Assembly (NCBI RefSeq): GCF_046524175.1
Contig: NZ_JBEFZF010000010.1
Location: 43,753 to 107,752 of the forward strand
Length of the DNA: 64,000 nt
Direction: 5' to 3'
DNA from: Spongiivirga sp046524175
Lineage (GTDB): Bacteria > Bacteroidota > Bacteroidia > Flavobacteriales > Flavobacteriaceae
Shown: positions 1 to 7,502 of the stretch, in pieces
Numbering within the stretch: position 1 is the first letter of the stretch
Layout: the number at the start of each line of letters is the position of its first letter
Notes under the pieces: model-generated
What the model was told of the DNA's origin: nothing
The model's database searches: none
Seen by the model: only the letters and a program-made list of their open reading frames with translations
Made by a program: the position numbers and the translations under genes

Positions 1-303
1 TGCTACTGTTTTTCGTTTCCAGCCCAACCTACTAATTAGGTAATGCTTGCCTTCTAGTTTCTTTATGTAACTGGTATCTACTTGCGGGGTGCTCGATTCG
101 TTATTATAATCTTTTGTTGTAGCAATCCACATGTTGTCATTCAATACTGATTCTACCACCTGATAGTTGATATTGTAGGTAAACCATTTTCCTTGAATAG
201 TTGCGATGCTATCTGGGACTGTTTTAATTGTGTTTTGTGCCTGACAACTTACCAATGAAAAGATGGTAATTGCTACTGCGAACATGTTATTCTTTATCTT
301 CAT
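1..303 (-). CDS. Putative lipoprotein, N-terminal part (runs off the left edge)
   Basis: Only the first 101 codons are in the window; the start is the ATG at 303. The signal peptide ends in the lipobox L-V-S-C, so Cys20 is the likely lipidated residue and the product should sit in a membrane facing the periplasm or the cell surface. The visible mature part is rich in Thr, Asn and Tyr and shows no domain I recognise. It follows the 172-residue secreted-protein gene by 12 bp on the same strand, so it is probably the third gene of the transcript that starts upstream of 1915. Function unknown; the exported lipoprotein nature is well supported. Confidence 0.75.
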   Translation of the reverse strand, partial: MKIKNNMFAVAITIFSLVSCQAQNTIKTVPDSIATIQGKWFTYNINYQVVESVLNDNMWIATTKDYNNESSTPQVDTSYIKKLEGKHYLISRLGWKRKTVA

Positions 304-315
304 TTTTTCTTGTTT

Positions 316-834
316 TTATCGTGTTGGACGTCTTCTTAATATAAAATATACTTCTAAAGGTTCGATTTCTCCACTTACCCCTTTTGGAACAGCCATTAAA
401 GAGATTTGATATTTTCCTGCTGGCATGGTACCAATGAAGTCTGGTTTTTCGTTTGAATCAATGCCGGCCAGCACTCCTATAAAATCAAAACTTTCGGCCC
501 CTACTAACATTTCTCCAGGAAAATATGGAATTGGCTTTGAACGAACAATGCGTTCTACTAGTTTGCCGTCTTTCCGAACTTCGGTTACAAAATCGAAGAA
601 TATGATTGTTTCGCCATACATATTGGGCTTAACATCATCAGCCTTAAAATTGAACCCAAGTTGATATTTCCCTGTTTTAAACTCTTTAAACAGCTGTACT
701 GCCGAATTAGTTTCAGCTTGAATTTCAAACTTACTTTTTCCATTTATTAGTAACTGTCCTGTTGCTTCTTGCGCAAAATTGACTGAGGTGCTAAGCAACA
801 GTATTCCAATCATTAATAGTTGTAGGCTTTTCAT
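316..834 (-). CDS. Secreted hypothetical protein, 172 aa
   Basis: Residues 1-21 form a clear signal peptide (basic start, leucine-rich core, A-Q cleavage site). The mature part of about 150 residues looks like an all-beta domain: alternating hydrophobic strands, a FYxxL-type region near residue 45 and a basic C-terminus ending RRRPTR. I do not recognise the family. It lies 28 bp downstream of the 350-residue secreted protein and 12 bp upstream of the lipoprotein at the window edge, so the three genes probably share a transcript. The companion genes are also all exported, which suggests an envelope or surface role, but no activity can be assigned. Confidence 0.75.
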   Translation of the reverse strand: MKSLQLLMIGILLLSTSVNFAQEATGQLLINGKSKFEIQAETNSAVQLFKEFKTGKYQLGFNFKADDVKPNMYGETIIFFDFVTEVRKDGKLVERIVRSKPIPYFPGEMLVGAESFDFIGVLAGIDSNEKPDFIGTMPAGKYQISLMAVPKGVSGEIEPLEVYFILRRRPTR

Positions 835-862
835 TTTCGTTTTCTTTTTTGATTAGTTCTTT

Positions 863-1915
863 TTAATCTACTAGTTCGATTGTATAGTTAACGAATGCTG
901 AAGAATGGGCTGTCCATAAACCAAAACCTTTTGAGTTTTTTGTAGTCCCCATAATTTGACCTTTTATAATACGTTTTCCGTTTACAGAGGTCAGATAGAG
1001 TGGTTCATAGCCTGTTCCCATATTTGATTTTTGAAGACTTCTTCCGCTCTCTATCACCCAATCATTAGCTTTTGAAAAACTACTAGATGATGCTTTACCT
1101 GTTAGATAATTCAACATGTTTTTTAGATTTAGTTTGTCATTTTCATGAATGACTCTGCCAACATCGTTCGAAACCTCATCAACAATCACCTGTAGTGCAA
1201 AATCAGCTGACGAATCTGTTATTCTTGTGGCCTTAGGGATTTCTAAAATTCCCGAATTATTAATATTCATTGTCCTTTTTTCCTTGACATGCAACTGCAC
1301 CTGCTGATGATCGGAAACTCCTTTTTTTCTATGGACATGTAAAGCTGTCTGAGGACCGTATTTTTTAATCTGCTTTTCAATACGAGAATATCTTTTATTT
1401 GACATTCCTATTGATTTATTACTCAGTTTTAATGTAGGCACAAATTTTAATAGGTAGTCATCAGTTTTATCACGATCCCATGAAGTATTACATTTTATAC
1501 TATTTAAAGTAATCTTCATTTTGTGTACTCCTGTATTGGCTGCGTTCACTCTTTTTACATAGCGTCGTTTAGATACGTAAGTGCCATTCCAATTTCCGGT
1601 TAACTTAGGTGTCCAACCCCATTTACCTACTAGTTTTTTACCTCTTTCGGTAAATCTAAAATATCCCTTCTTTTTTAGTTTTTTGTTGACAAACGTTCCT
1701 CTGTACATCTTTGCATTAGGATTATAAGTCCCGCTAAAAGTCCCATTGGCACTATGGTAAATACCGCTTAATCTATTGTTTCTTGAGTCGACAACAAGAT
1801 CGATCTTTCCAAAATCGGTATTAAAGGTTGCTTTCGTTACCGTGTAGGTTGTTGTTTGTGCTTGTATCATTATTGTAACTAATAATAATACGATACTGAA
1901 GTATGCTCTTTTCAT
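863..1915 (-). CDS. Secreted hypothetical protein with Gly-aromatic repeats, 350 aa
   Basis: A signal peptide covers residues 1-19 (cleavage A-Q). Residues 45-115 contain repeated Gly-x-Tyr/Phe/Trp units (SGIY, SGTY, RGTF, VGKW, TGNW, NGTY), a pattern seen in small beta-barrels and MORN-like surface repeats, though I cannot assign a family. The C-terminal 150 residues have a mixed composition with a Ser-rich stretch near residue 275. It is the first gene of a three-gene minus-strand unit. Its start codon lies 34 bp after a copy of the AATGTTAACC-N17-CACTAA element, so I infer control by the ECF sigma factor at 5880. Function unknown. Confidence 0.75.
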   Translation of the reverse strand: MKRAYFSIVLLLVTIMIQAQTTTYTVTKATFNTDFGKIDLVVDSRNNRLSGIYHSANGTFSGTYNPNAKMYRGTFVNKKLKKKGYFRFTERGKKLVGKWGWTPKLTGNWNGTYVSKRRYVKRVNAANTGVHKMKITLNSIKCNTSWDRDKTDDYLLKFVPTLKLSNKSIGMSNKRYSRIEKQIKKYGPQTALHVHRKKGVSDHQQVQLHVKEKRTMNINNSGILEIPKATRITDSSADFALQVIVDEVSNDVGRVIHENDKLNLKNMLNYLTGKASSSSFSKANDWVIESGRSLQKSNMGTGYEPLYLTSVNGKRIIKGQIMGTTKNSKGFGLWTAHSSAFVNYTIELVD

Positions 1916-1949
1916 TGTTATAATATTTTAAGTTGTTTATGTTTAATAC

Positions 1950-1982
1950 TTAGTGAGGTGCTTTAAATAACAGGTTAACATT
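1950..1982 (-). promoter_or_regulatory. Copy A of the local two-part ECF-type promoter
   Basis: On the minus strand this reads AATGTTAACC (1982-1973), a 17-bp spacer, then CACTAA (1955-1950), 34 bp before the ATG at 1915. The same 16 bases with the same spacer occur at 5828-5860 and 14202-14234. The AAC core in the upstream box fits the -35 class used by ECF sigma factors in general; the assignment to the sigma factor at 5880 is inference. Confidence 0.72.
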
Positions 1983-2010
1983 TGGGTGCAGAAATTTTTG
2001 ACAAAAAGTA

Positions 2011-2045
2011 AAAACCCTTACTCGTCAGTATCAAGCAAGGGTTTT
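2011..2045 (-). terminator. Rho-independent terminator after the five-gene operon
   Basis: AAAACCCTT (2011-2019) pairs perfectly with AAGGGTTTT (2037-2045), enclosing a 17-nt loop. It lies 22 bp after the stop codon of the DUF4870-like gene on the minus strand. A T-rich run follows in the direction of transcription, so the hairpin closes the transcript that starts at 5801. Confidence 0.75.
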
Positions 2046-2067
2046 CAAATCAGATAAATAAAACCAA

Positions 2068-2433
2068 TCAACCAATGTTCTTAAGCCATTCTTCGTATTT
2101 TTTCCCTAGAATAGGCACCGGTTTCGTTTTCTCATTTATGGCATTTACCAATCCCATGATCCACATATATAAAAGGATGAAAATGCCTAGAATATTGATG
2201 ATCCAACCAAGGATGGGAATAAGGCCAACTATGCCTAACGCTATTCCAGTAGCAGCCATTCCCAGCGATTGTTTAATGTGGTAGCTGGCAAATGCATCTT
2301 TTTTATCATTATTCATGACAAAAGCGATAATTAAACCGATAATGGTGATGTATGATATTACTGCTATGTTTTTACCTTCTTTATTTACCGCAGTATCTTT
2401 TGCAATAGGATTTATAGTTTTTGAAGTTTCCAT
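2068..2433 (-). CDS. DUF4870-like small integral membrane protein, 121 aa
   Basis: The N-terminal 20 residues are polar; a first membrane helix covers about 23-40, followed by a polar ASYHIKQS segment and two or three hydrophobic helices between about 56 and 98, then a polar tail. This layout and the 'charged turn, xxYHxKQSL' signature match the DUF4870 family of short bacterial membrane proteins of unknown function. It is the last of five minus-strand genes (gaps 29, 19, 10 and 1 bp) and is followed by a terminator at 2011-2045. It is the only integral inner-membrane protein in an otherwise exported set, which may indicate a local membrane anchor or sensor; that is inference. Confidence 0.8.
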   Translation of the reverse strand: METSKTINPIAKDTAVNKEGKNIAVISYITIIGLIIAFVMNNDKKDAFASYHIKQSLGMAATGIALGIVGLIPILGWIINILGIFILLYMWIMGLVNAINEKTKPVPILGKKYEEWLKNIG

Positions 2434-2434
2434 A

Positions 2435-2980
2435 TTATTTAATTTTTAAAGTGATGATTACTGGTAAAATAGCATACTTGCTTTCGAAGTTTATTTTCAA
2501 AAAGTAGATTTGCTCTTCTTCTGAAAAAAGGTCCCCTGGGAAAAACTGATCTCCTCCTGGAATGAATTGATCACCTCCAGGAATGAATTGATCACCTCCA
2601 GGAATTTCTATTCCTTCACACCTATCTTTTGATTGATATTGATACAAGTCATTGCTGTTTATTAAGGCTCCTTTAGACTGACAGTTCCAAATCACCTGAG
2701 TATTTTGTGTAATAAACCGATATACATCGCCTTCAGGCAGTTCGTCATCAATAAAGTTTTCAGCATCCCCTTTCAGTAATTCAAGCTGAACTTTAGTCAA
2801 AATCTCCTTTATCTCATATTTATCCTGATCCAGATAAATAAAATCCAGCGTGTTTTCTCCATTAAATCCGGTCTTCATTAGATTTTTAATAGTGAGCACA
2901 TTTAACTTTAGGTCTTGTGCACCTAACGAAAAATTGCAGCATATCAATGCTAAAGTGATTAATCTTAGTATTGTTTTCAT
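2435..2980 (-). CDS. Secreted protein with IPGGDQF tandem repeats, 181 aa
   Basis: A signal peptide covers residues 1-21. Residues 126-146 consist of three exact copies of IPGGDQF followed by a partial FPGD, encoded by near-identical 21-bp units. The flanking parts look globular, with two cysteines (Cys100 and Cys121) that could form a disulfide in the periplasm. The DUF4870-like gene follows after 1 bp and the lipoprotein gene precedes it by 10 bp, so it is the fourth gene of the operon that begins at 5801. I do not recognise the family; the repeat may be a flexible linker or a binding loop whose copy number can change by slippage. Confidence 0.75.
   Translation of the reverse strand: MKTILRLITLALICCNFSLGAQDLKLNVLTIKNLMKTGFNGENTLDFIYLDQDKYEIKEILTKVQLELLKGDAENFIDDELPEGDVYRFITQNTQVIWNCQSKGALINSNDLYQYQSKDRCEGIEIPGGDQFIPGGDQFIPGGDQFFPGDLFSEEEQIYFLKINFESKYAILPVIITLKIK
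2543..2605 (-). repeat. Three 21-bp tandem repeats, in frame
   Basis: Three consecutive 21-bp units encode IPGGDQF three times within the 181-residue secreted protein. Two units are almost identical and the third differs at a few bases. The unit length is a multiple of three, so copy-number change would keep the frame. Confidence 0.85.
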
Positions 2981-2990
2981 GTCATTGTTT

Positions 2991-3614
2991 TTAGGTGGCA
3001 GTTGTCGCCAATTTTTTAAGTTGAATTTTTTTAACCATCCCCCAAGTTTCTTCAGGAGTCATATCTGTGCCATCTACTTGTACCATGAAGCGCTTGTTAT
3101 ATAAAAAAGTGAGGGTGGTTGATGTTCTTTTTTTATTAAACGTTTGTCTTGCTTTTATTCCTCCAACCGTCACTGTTTTTTCGTGTTTATATTCATCCTC
3201 CATTTCCGAATCGATGTTGCCCAATAAACCATAACTGGGTATTAACACACTTCCAGTTGGTCCTGCACCATCAATAACTTGAACTTTAAGACGCTTTTTA
3301 CTAGATTCATCTTTATAGGTCCCCTCAACGGAGTTGATTTTCATATAACCTGCCTGACCAACCTTAAAGCCGGCACGTTTTAAACCAGCTACCGATTCTG
3401 GCAACCATGTCTTTAGTTGCTCGTTACTAATCGGTGTCAACTTTTGCAAACGTTCAATTTCCGTTTGCACACTATTTGCGTCTTTCACAAAACTCGTAGT
3501 ACTCGATACTCCTTGTTTTACCTGCTCGATTTTATTTTTGGTTTCTTCACTACAGGCAACACAGAAAAGTGTAATACCAAATGCGAATGCGATTAATTTA
3601 TATCTTGTTTTCAT
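2991..3614 (-). CDS. Putative lipoprotein, 207 aa
   Basis: The N-terminus ends in C-V-A-C at residues 18-21, so Cys21 is the probable lipidated residue, directly followed by the acidic SEETKN sequence that often marks surface-directed lipoproteins in Bacteroidota. Residues 25-60 are predicted helical (EQVKQGVSSTTSFVKDANSVQTEIERLQKL read in parts as a coiled-coil-like heptad pattern). The rest looks like a mixed alpha/beta domain. No known family was recognised. It sits between the hemopexin-repeat gene (19 bp) and the IPGGDQF protein gene (10 bp) in the same operon, so it probably works at the envelope with them. Confidence 0.75.
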   Translation of the reverse strand: MKTRYKLIAFAFGITLFCVACSEETKNKIEQVKQGVSSTTSFVKDANSVQTEIERLQKLTPISNEQLKTWLPESVAGLKRAGFKVGQAGYMKINSVEGTYKDESSKKRLKVQVIDGAGPTGSVLIPSYGLLGNIDSEMEDEYKHEKTVTVGGIKARQTFNKKRTSTTLTFLYNKRFMVQVDGTDMTPEETWGMVKKIQLKKLATTAT

Positions 3615-3633
3615 GACTATTTTGTGTTTTGTT

Positions 3634-4911
3634 TTATTCAGAAAAGATGGCTTTGCTCACTCTTTTTCTAAAATCAATATTTGAGTTAAATGGAGAATAT
3701 GTGTAAACGATGTCCTTCTTGTAAGCCACAATTTTAGAGGTTGGATATTTTTGATGAAAATGTGCTGCATCGATGAAATTTGGCAGCCCTTTAAAGCGGT
3801 TGGCTATATTTCCCATTTTTACCACTTTATTCTCTTTTACTGTAAACTCGTAGTATTGACTGCCTTTAAAAAAAATGACGCGATCTTTGTTGGCTGCTGC
3901 TGCATCAATGTTGGCAGGCACCCCTCTCCAGCCATCGCTGCCGATTCTTCCTGTTTTATCAATTTTGCGTGCTCTTGCATCATAACGATAATATTTAGAC
4001 CCTTTAAAAAAGTAGTACTTGCGGTTTTTAGGGAAATATAGAGCCGCATCTGGTCTCGGAGGTGCTCCAACATATTTACTATAACCAATTTTATAAGCGG
4101 GTCCAGGCAGGCTTTTTCTTAACGTTGGAAAAGGAATATTAAGTTGTGCATCAAAAAGACCAATAGGTATTTCGAAAGTGTCGATTAAACCTATTTTTAT
4201 TGGTTTCACTTCCCCCCGATTCATATATTGTATTTCATCGCTATCAATCAATGTCGCATCTAATTGATTAAATAAGCCCTTCCAGCCATTGCGTCCAATA
4301 ATTCCCTTTTTGTCAACCCCTTTGCCAAAAACCCATCTGTAGTAATGATCTCCTTTAAAGAAATAACCTTTACCATTAGGGTGTACAACTGCGCCATCTA
4401 AATTGCTTGGTAGTCCCTTCCATCCGTTTACACCAATCGTTGCGGTTTTTACAACTTTATCCTTATTAAAATCGAAAACAACATACTTATTTCCCTTAAA
4501 GAAGTAGGCTGATCCGTTTTTGGGATTTACAATGGCGGCATCTATAGGTCCATCTAATCCTTTCCATCCATCAACACCTATTATGCGTTTACCGCCTATG
4601 ACACGTTGTTTGTTAAAGTCGTATCGATAATAGACGTTACCTACAAAAAGATACCCTAGTTTATTTTTTGGGTGAGTTATTGCAGCATCAATATCACCTC
4701 GTAGTCCATGCCATCCATTACGTCCGAGTTTTCCTCTATTATCAGTTTTGTTTGACTTGACATTGTATTCATAAAAGTAACTATCTACAAAAAAGTGTAC
4801 ATTTCCTTTTGGGTGTAAAACGACGGCATCAATAGTTTGAACATCCTTGTACGATGCCTGTGCATATAATTGTGACAGCAATGCAATTGCCATAAGGACT
4901 GTTTTTTTCAT
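3634..4911 (-). CDS. Secreted hemopexin-repeat protein, two four-blade sets, 425 aa
   Basis: A signal peptide covers about residues 1-19. Hemopexin-type blades, each beginning D-A-A and carrying a YFFKGxxYYRYD core and an IGxxGWKGL linker, start near residues 28, 75, 124, 172, 288, 336 and 381. A degenerate eighth one starts near 218 and carries an insertion of about 25 residues. This gives two sets of four blades, the usual number for one hemopexin propeller. Hemopexin folds bind haem, metals or matrix proteins in animals; bacterial copies are poorly studied and no catalytic domain is attached here. It is second in the operon starting at 5801. Ligand unknown. Confidence 0.88.
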   Translation of the reverse strand: MKKTVLMAIALLSQLYAQASYKDVQTIDAVVLHPKGNVHFFVDSYFYEYNVKSNKTDNRGKLGRNGWHGLRGDIDAAITHPKNKLGYLFVGNVYYRYDFNKQRVIGGKRIIGVDGWKGLDGPIDAAIVNPKNGSAYFFKGNKYVVFDFNKDKVVKTATIGVNGWKGLPSNLDGAVVHPNGKGYFFKGDHYYRWVFGKGVDKKGIIGRNGWKGLFNQLDATLIDSDEIQYMNRGEVKPIKIGLIDTFEIPIGLFDAQLNIPFPTLRKSLPGPAYKIGYSKYVGAPPRPDAALYFPKNRKYYFFKGSKYYRYDARARKIDKTGRIGSDGWRGVPANIDAAAANKDRVIFFKGSQYYEFTVKENKVVKMGNIANRFKGLPNFIDAAHFHQKYPTSKIVAYKKDIVYTYSPFNSNIDFRKRVSKAIFSE

Positions 4912-4940
4912 GATTTCTTTCTTTTAATTGTTTTGTTGAA

Positions 4941-5801
4941 TTATTCCTGCCCTCCGTCAAGCTTAATAAATTCATAGTCGCTCACATTAATCGACATTGG
5001 TTCATTATCAAGCCCAATACAACTCATTTTTGCACTAAACTTTTTCTTCTTTTTGTGTACCATATTCATTTCCATAACAATACTACTATCAGCTTTCTCT
5101 AACCATTTAGGGTCAAAACCCTTTGGCATTTTTTTAGGTTGACCTCCATATACCTGATTAAAGCTTACAGGGGCATCCATCGCGACGTACATGGTCATTT
5201 TCATTTCTTTATTTTCCATTAAGAACCCTTGGCACTGATAACCTAAAATCTCTTTACTACCTATTTCTTTAAAACTGAACTCTTCAGCATCCATCATCTC
5301 GGCTTCTACAGCATCCGGATCAAACTTTTCATCTACGGACGTCGATACGATATGTCCAGATTTCATTCCATTGGCTTCCATAAAAATGGTCATCACATCA
5401 AGTCCCATATCCTGAACCATTAACATGTTTCCTGCCATAGCTTTTTTAGGTAGTACCGCTCTTGAACCAAAATATTTAGCATCTGGTTTTAGGTAGTATA
5501 TAATATTAAAGCTGCCCTGTTTCGATTGCATTTTCAAGGTATACTTCCATTCAAAATCGTATGTCGTGGGAAGTATTGCAGGGTCCATGCTCATTTTGCT
5601 AAAATCAAAATCGAACATTTTGTCCATTCCTTTTCCTACTTTCTCTGCGGCAATCTCTTCTGTTTTTTGCATTACCGCTTCTTCAGCAGCTTGTTTTGCT
5701 CGCTCTTTTAGTTTTTTGAAAAATTGAGCTTCTGTTGTTTGAAACCCTCCTAAAAATGCCACTATAAGCAGTATGATTAGGTTTGTTGTCGTTCGTTTCA
5801 T
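4941..5801 (-). CDS. Secreted DUF4412-like protein, 286 aa
   Basis: The signal peptide ends E-A-Q near residue 26. It is followed by a charged helix of about 35 residues (FFKKLKERAKQAAEEAV...), then a beta-rich domain with the pattern 'YYLKPDAKYFGSRAV ... ILGYQCQGFLMENKEMKMTMYVA' that resembles DUF4412/GLPGLI-type periplasmic domains of Bacteroidota. It is the first gene of the five-gene operon 5801-2068 and its ATG lies 26 bp after copy B of the AATGTTAACC-N17-CACTAA element. It is transcribed divergently from the ECF sigma gene across a 78-bp gap. Molecular role unknown. Confidence 0.72.
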   Translation of the reverse strand: MKRTTTNLIILLIVAFLGGFQTTEAQFFKKLKERAKQAAEEAVMQKTEEIAAEKVGKGMDKMFDFDFSKMSMDPAILPTTYDFEWKYTLKMQSKQGSFNIIYYLKPDAKYFGSRAVLPKKAMAGNMLMVQDMGLDVMTIFMEANGMKSGHIVSTSVDEKFDPDAVEAEMMDAEEFSFKEIGSKEILGYQCQGFLMENKEMKMTMYVAMDAPVSFNQVYGGQPKKMPKGFDPKWLEKADSSIVMEMNMVHKKKKKFSAKMSCIGLDNEPMSINVSDYEFIKLDGGQE

Positions 5802-5827
5802 TGTAATTTGTTTTTATCCGTTTATCT

Positions 5828-5860
5828 TTAGTGAGCGGAATTTTTCAAGAGGTTAACATT
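5828..5860 (-). promoter_or_regulatory. Copy B of the local two-part ECF-type promoter
   Basis: On the minus strand AATGTTAACC (5860-5851), spacer of 17 bp, CACTAA (5833-5828), 26 bp before the ATG at 5801. It occupies most of the 78-bp gap to the divergent ECF sigma gene, so binding here could also affect transcription of the sigma gene itself. Identical in all 16 box positions to the copies at 1950 and 14202. Confidence 0.75.
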
Positions 5861-5879
5861 TTCCTTAAAAAATTATCAC

Positions 5880-6422
5880 ATGGATAAAAAGGAGGTCGCC
5901 ATCCTACGATCTGATGATCGTCTGGGTATTAAAGCTATTTACAATGCACATCGCGATGCCTTCCTTAACTTTGGCAAACGCTACAGTTTGGATCAAGATC
6001 AACTTGCAGATATATATCAAGAAGCATTTTTAGCCTTGAGAAAGCATGCCATAAGTGGACGATTAGATGTGGTAAAAAGCGGACTTAAAACCTATCTTTT
6101 TGGCATAGGGAAATACTTGATTTACGATCTTCTTAAAAAAGAAAACAAGCACACCGAATACGATAGTAATCTTCACTCAAATACTGATGATTATGAAGAA
6201 ATACGTATTTCTGAGACTCCTGAACTTACAAAAGAACAACTACTGCTTCGTACCTACTTTAAAGAATTAGGAAAAAAATGTCGCCAGGTGTTAACCTTTT
6301 TCTACTATCGCGGACTAAGTATTGAAGAAATTGTAGAACAAGGAGGTTATGAGAATGCCAATACAGTAAAAGCTCAGAAATCCCGTTGTTTAAAAACCCT
6401 CAAACAACTTATTAAAGGTTAG
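5880..6422 (+). CDS. ECF RNA polymerase sigma factor, 180 aa
   Basis: Sigma region 2 spans about residues 15-90, with the core-binding and -10-melting helices around LADIYQEAFLALRKH and GIGKYLIYDLLKKE. Region 4 spans about 120-178, with the helix-turn-helix GLSIEEIVEQGGYENANTV. The two are joined by a short acidic linker, as in ECF factors with no region 3. The TPR membrane protein follows 8 bp downstream and is the likely partner or anti-sigma factor. The three operons of the region carry a shared two-part promoter-like element, so I infer that this factor reads it. No copy in the sense orientation precedes its own gene. Confidence 0.93.
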   Translation: MDKKEVAILRSDDRLGIKAIYNAHRDAFLNFGKRYSLDQDQLADIYQEAFLALRKHAISGRLDVVKSGLKTYLFGIGKYLIYDLLKKENKHTEYDSNLHSNTDDYEEIRISETPELTKEQLLLRTYFKELGKKCRQVLTFFYYRGLSIEEIVEQGGYENANTVKAQKSRCLKTLKQLIKG

Positions 6423-6430
6423 CCTGAATT

Positions 6431-7153
6431 ATGAAGAAAGATGAACTATTAGAAAAATACCTTCAGGATGCACTTACTAAAGATGAGCGTATCGAATTTG
6501 ATGCGCTACTAGCTAATGATACTGAATTTAAAGAAGAGGTTGCATTTCACGATAATGTAAAGCGTGTTGCTGAAGAAGATCATGACGATGCCTTTAAAGC
6601 AATGTTGTCTGATTTTGAAGCAGAACATCAGCCTAAAAAAGTATTTAGATTGCAGCAATATTCAAAATGGTTAGTTGCCGCTTCTGTCATTTTAATCGCA
6701 GGGCTCACATATGTATTAACCCTGAGCAACCCCACTTCTCAAGAGCTGTTTGCTGCCAATTTTCAACCCTATGAAAATGTAGTACACCCTATTGTTCGAG
6801 GTATCGAAGAGCAAGATCAAAAAACGAAGGCTTTTATAGCCTATGAAACCGGAGATTATGAACTAGCGGTTTCATTATTTTCTGAGCTTTATGAAAAAGA
6901 AAAACAACCATATTATTTATTTTACAAAGCGAATGCGCTACTCAAGTTAGAAAAAGCGAATGAAGCGATCCCGCTGTTAAAAGAGCATTTGAAGACAAAA
7001 GATACCTTAAGTGAAAAATCAACTTGGTATTTAGCCTTGGCTTATCTTAAAATTGATGATAAAAATAATGCTCAACTCCTTTTAGAGGACATCATCAAAT
7101 CAAAAAAATACAAAGCATCAGAGGCTGAAAAATTGTTAGGAAAATTTAAATAA
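6431..7153 (+). CDS. Single-pass TPR membrane protein, candidate anti-sigma partner, 240 aa
   Basis: Residues 1-70 are charged and helical with no zinc-finger Cys/His. One membrane helix spans about 79-98 with lysines and arginines on its N-terminal side, so the first part is predicted cytoplasmic. About three TPR units lie between 134 and 240 and should be periplasmic. This is the layout of a membrane-bound sigma-factor regulator with an extracytoplasmic sensing domain, and the gene sits 8 bp after the ECF sigma gene. Such 'ECF plus TPR' pairs are common in Bacteroidota. Direct binding to the sigma factor is inferred only from position and topology. Confidence 0.82.
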   Translation: MKKDELLEKYLQDALTKDERIEFDALLANDTEFKEEVAFHDNVKRVAEEDHDDAFKAMLSDFEAEHQPKKVFRLQQYSKWLVAASVILIAGLTYVLTLSNPTSQELFAANFQPYENVVHPIVRGIEEQDQKTKAFIAYETGDYELAVSLFSELYEKEKQPYYLFYKANALLKLEKANEAIPLLKEHLKTKDTLSEKSTWYLALAYLKIDDKNNAQLLLEDIIKSKKYKASEAEKLLGKFK

Positions 7154-7278
7154 AAGCCAAAATCTTACAATTATAAGGTATTAAACCTTGATTAATTGGG
7201 GCATAATAAACTTAGGAAAAATATTAAATATGAACTCTTAATTTAGTATATTTCAAAATATTCGTTAAGCACAAAGCC

Positions 7279-7494
7279 ATGTATACTTATTTTTTCTATT
7301 TAATGAGTTTTTTAATTAGTCCAGAAACACCTTCAGATAATTATTCTTTAAAGGATAACTACCATAATGAAACCCAGTCTGCAAAAGTTTTTTCGCGAAT
7401 ACAATCAGAGCAGAATACCGAAAGTAATACTGTTACTACTAGACCTGTTACTAGAAATCCAGGAGCTTGCCCCGATGGCAGTTGCTCAAAGTAA
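7279..7494 (+). CDS. Small protein with C-terminal Cys-x4-Cys, 71 aa
   Basis: A short reading frame with an ATG at 7279 and a stop 8 bp before the stop of the convergent CHAT gene. It has a hydrophobic, aromatic N-terminus (residues 2-13), a polar Ser/Thr/Asn-rich middle of about 45 residues and the ending NPGACPDGSCSK, with two cysteines four residues apart. The N-terminal stretch is too short for a typical signal peptide but could be a weak one. I do not recognise a family. Its position between the sigma/TPR pair and the two CHAT proteases makes it a candidate substrate, messenger peptide or modified small product, but it could also be a non-functional frame. Confidence 0.5.
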   Translation: MYTYFFYLMSFLISPETPSDNYSLKDNYHNETQSAKVFSRIQSEQNTESNTVTTRPVTRNPGACPDGSCSK

Positions 7495-7502
7495 TAAATA
7501 TA

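Noticed and set aside
6287..6318. Near match to the sigma promoter inside the sigma gene (GGTGTTAACC, 16-bp spacer, GACTAA)
   Set aside because: The spacer is 16 instead of 17 and three box bases differ; it lies in the conserved region 4 coding sequence, so it is probably chance, though it could drive the TPR gene.
7178..7210. Possible copy of the sigma promoter before the 71-residue gene (GTATTAAACC, 17-bp spacer, AATAAA)
   Set aside because: Spacing is right but several positions in both boxes differ; in AT-rich DNA such a match is expected by chance.
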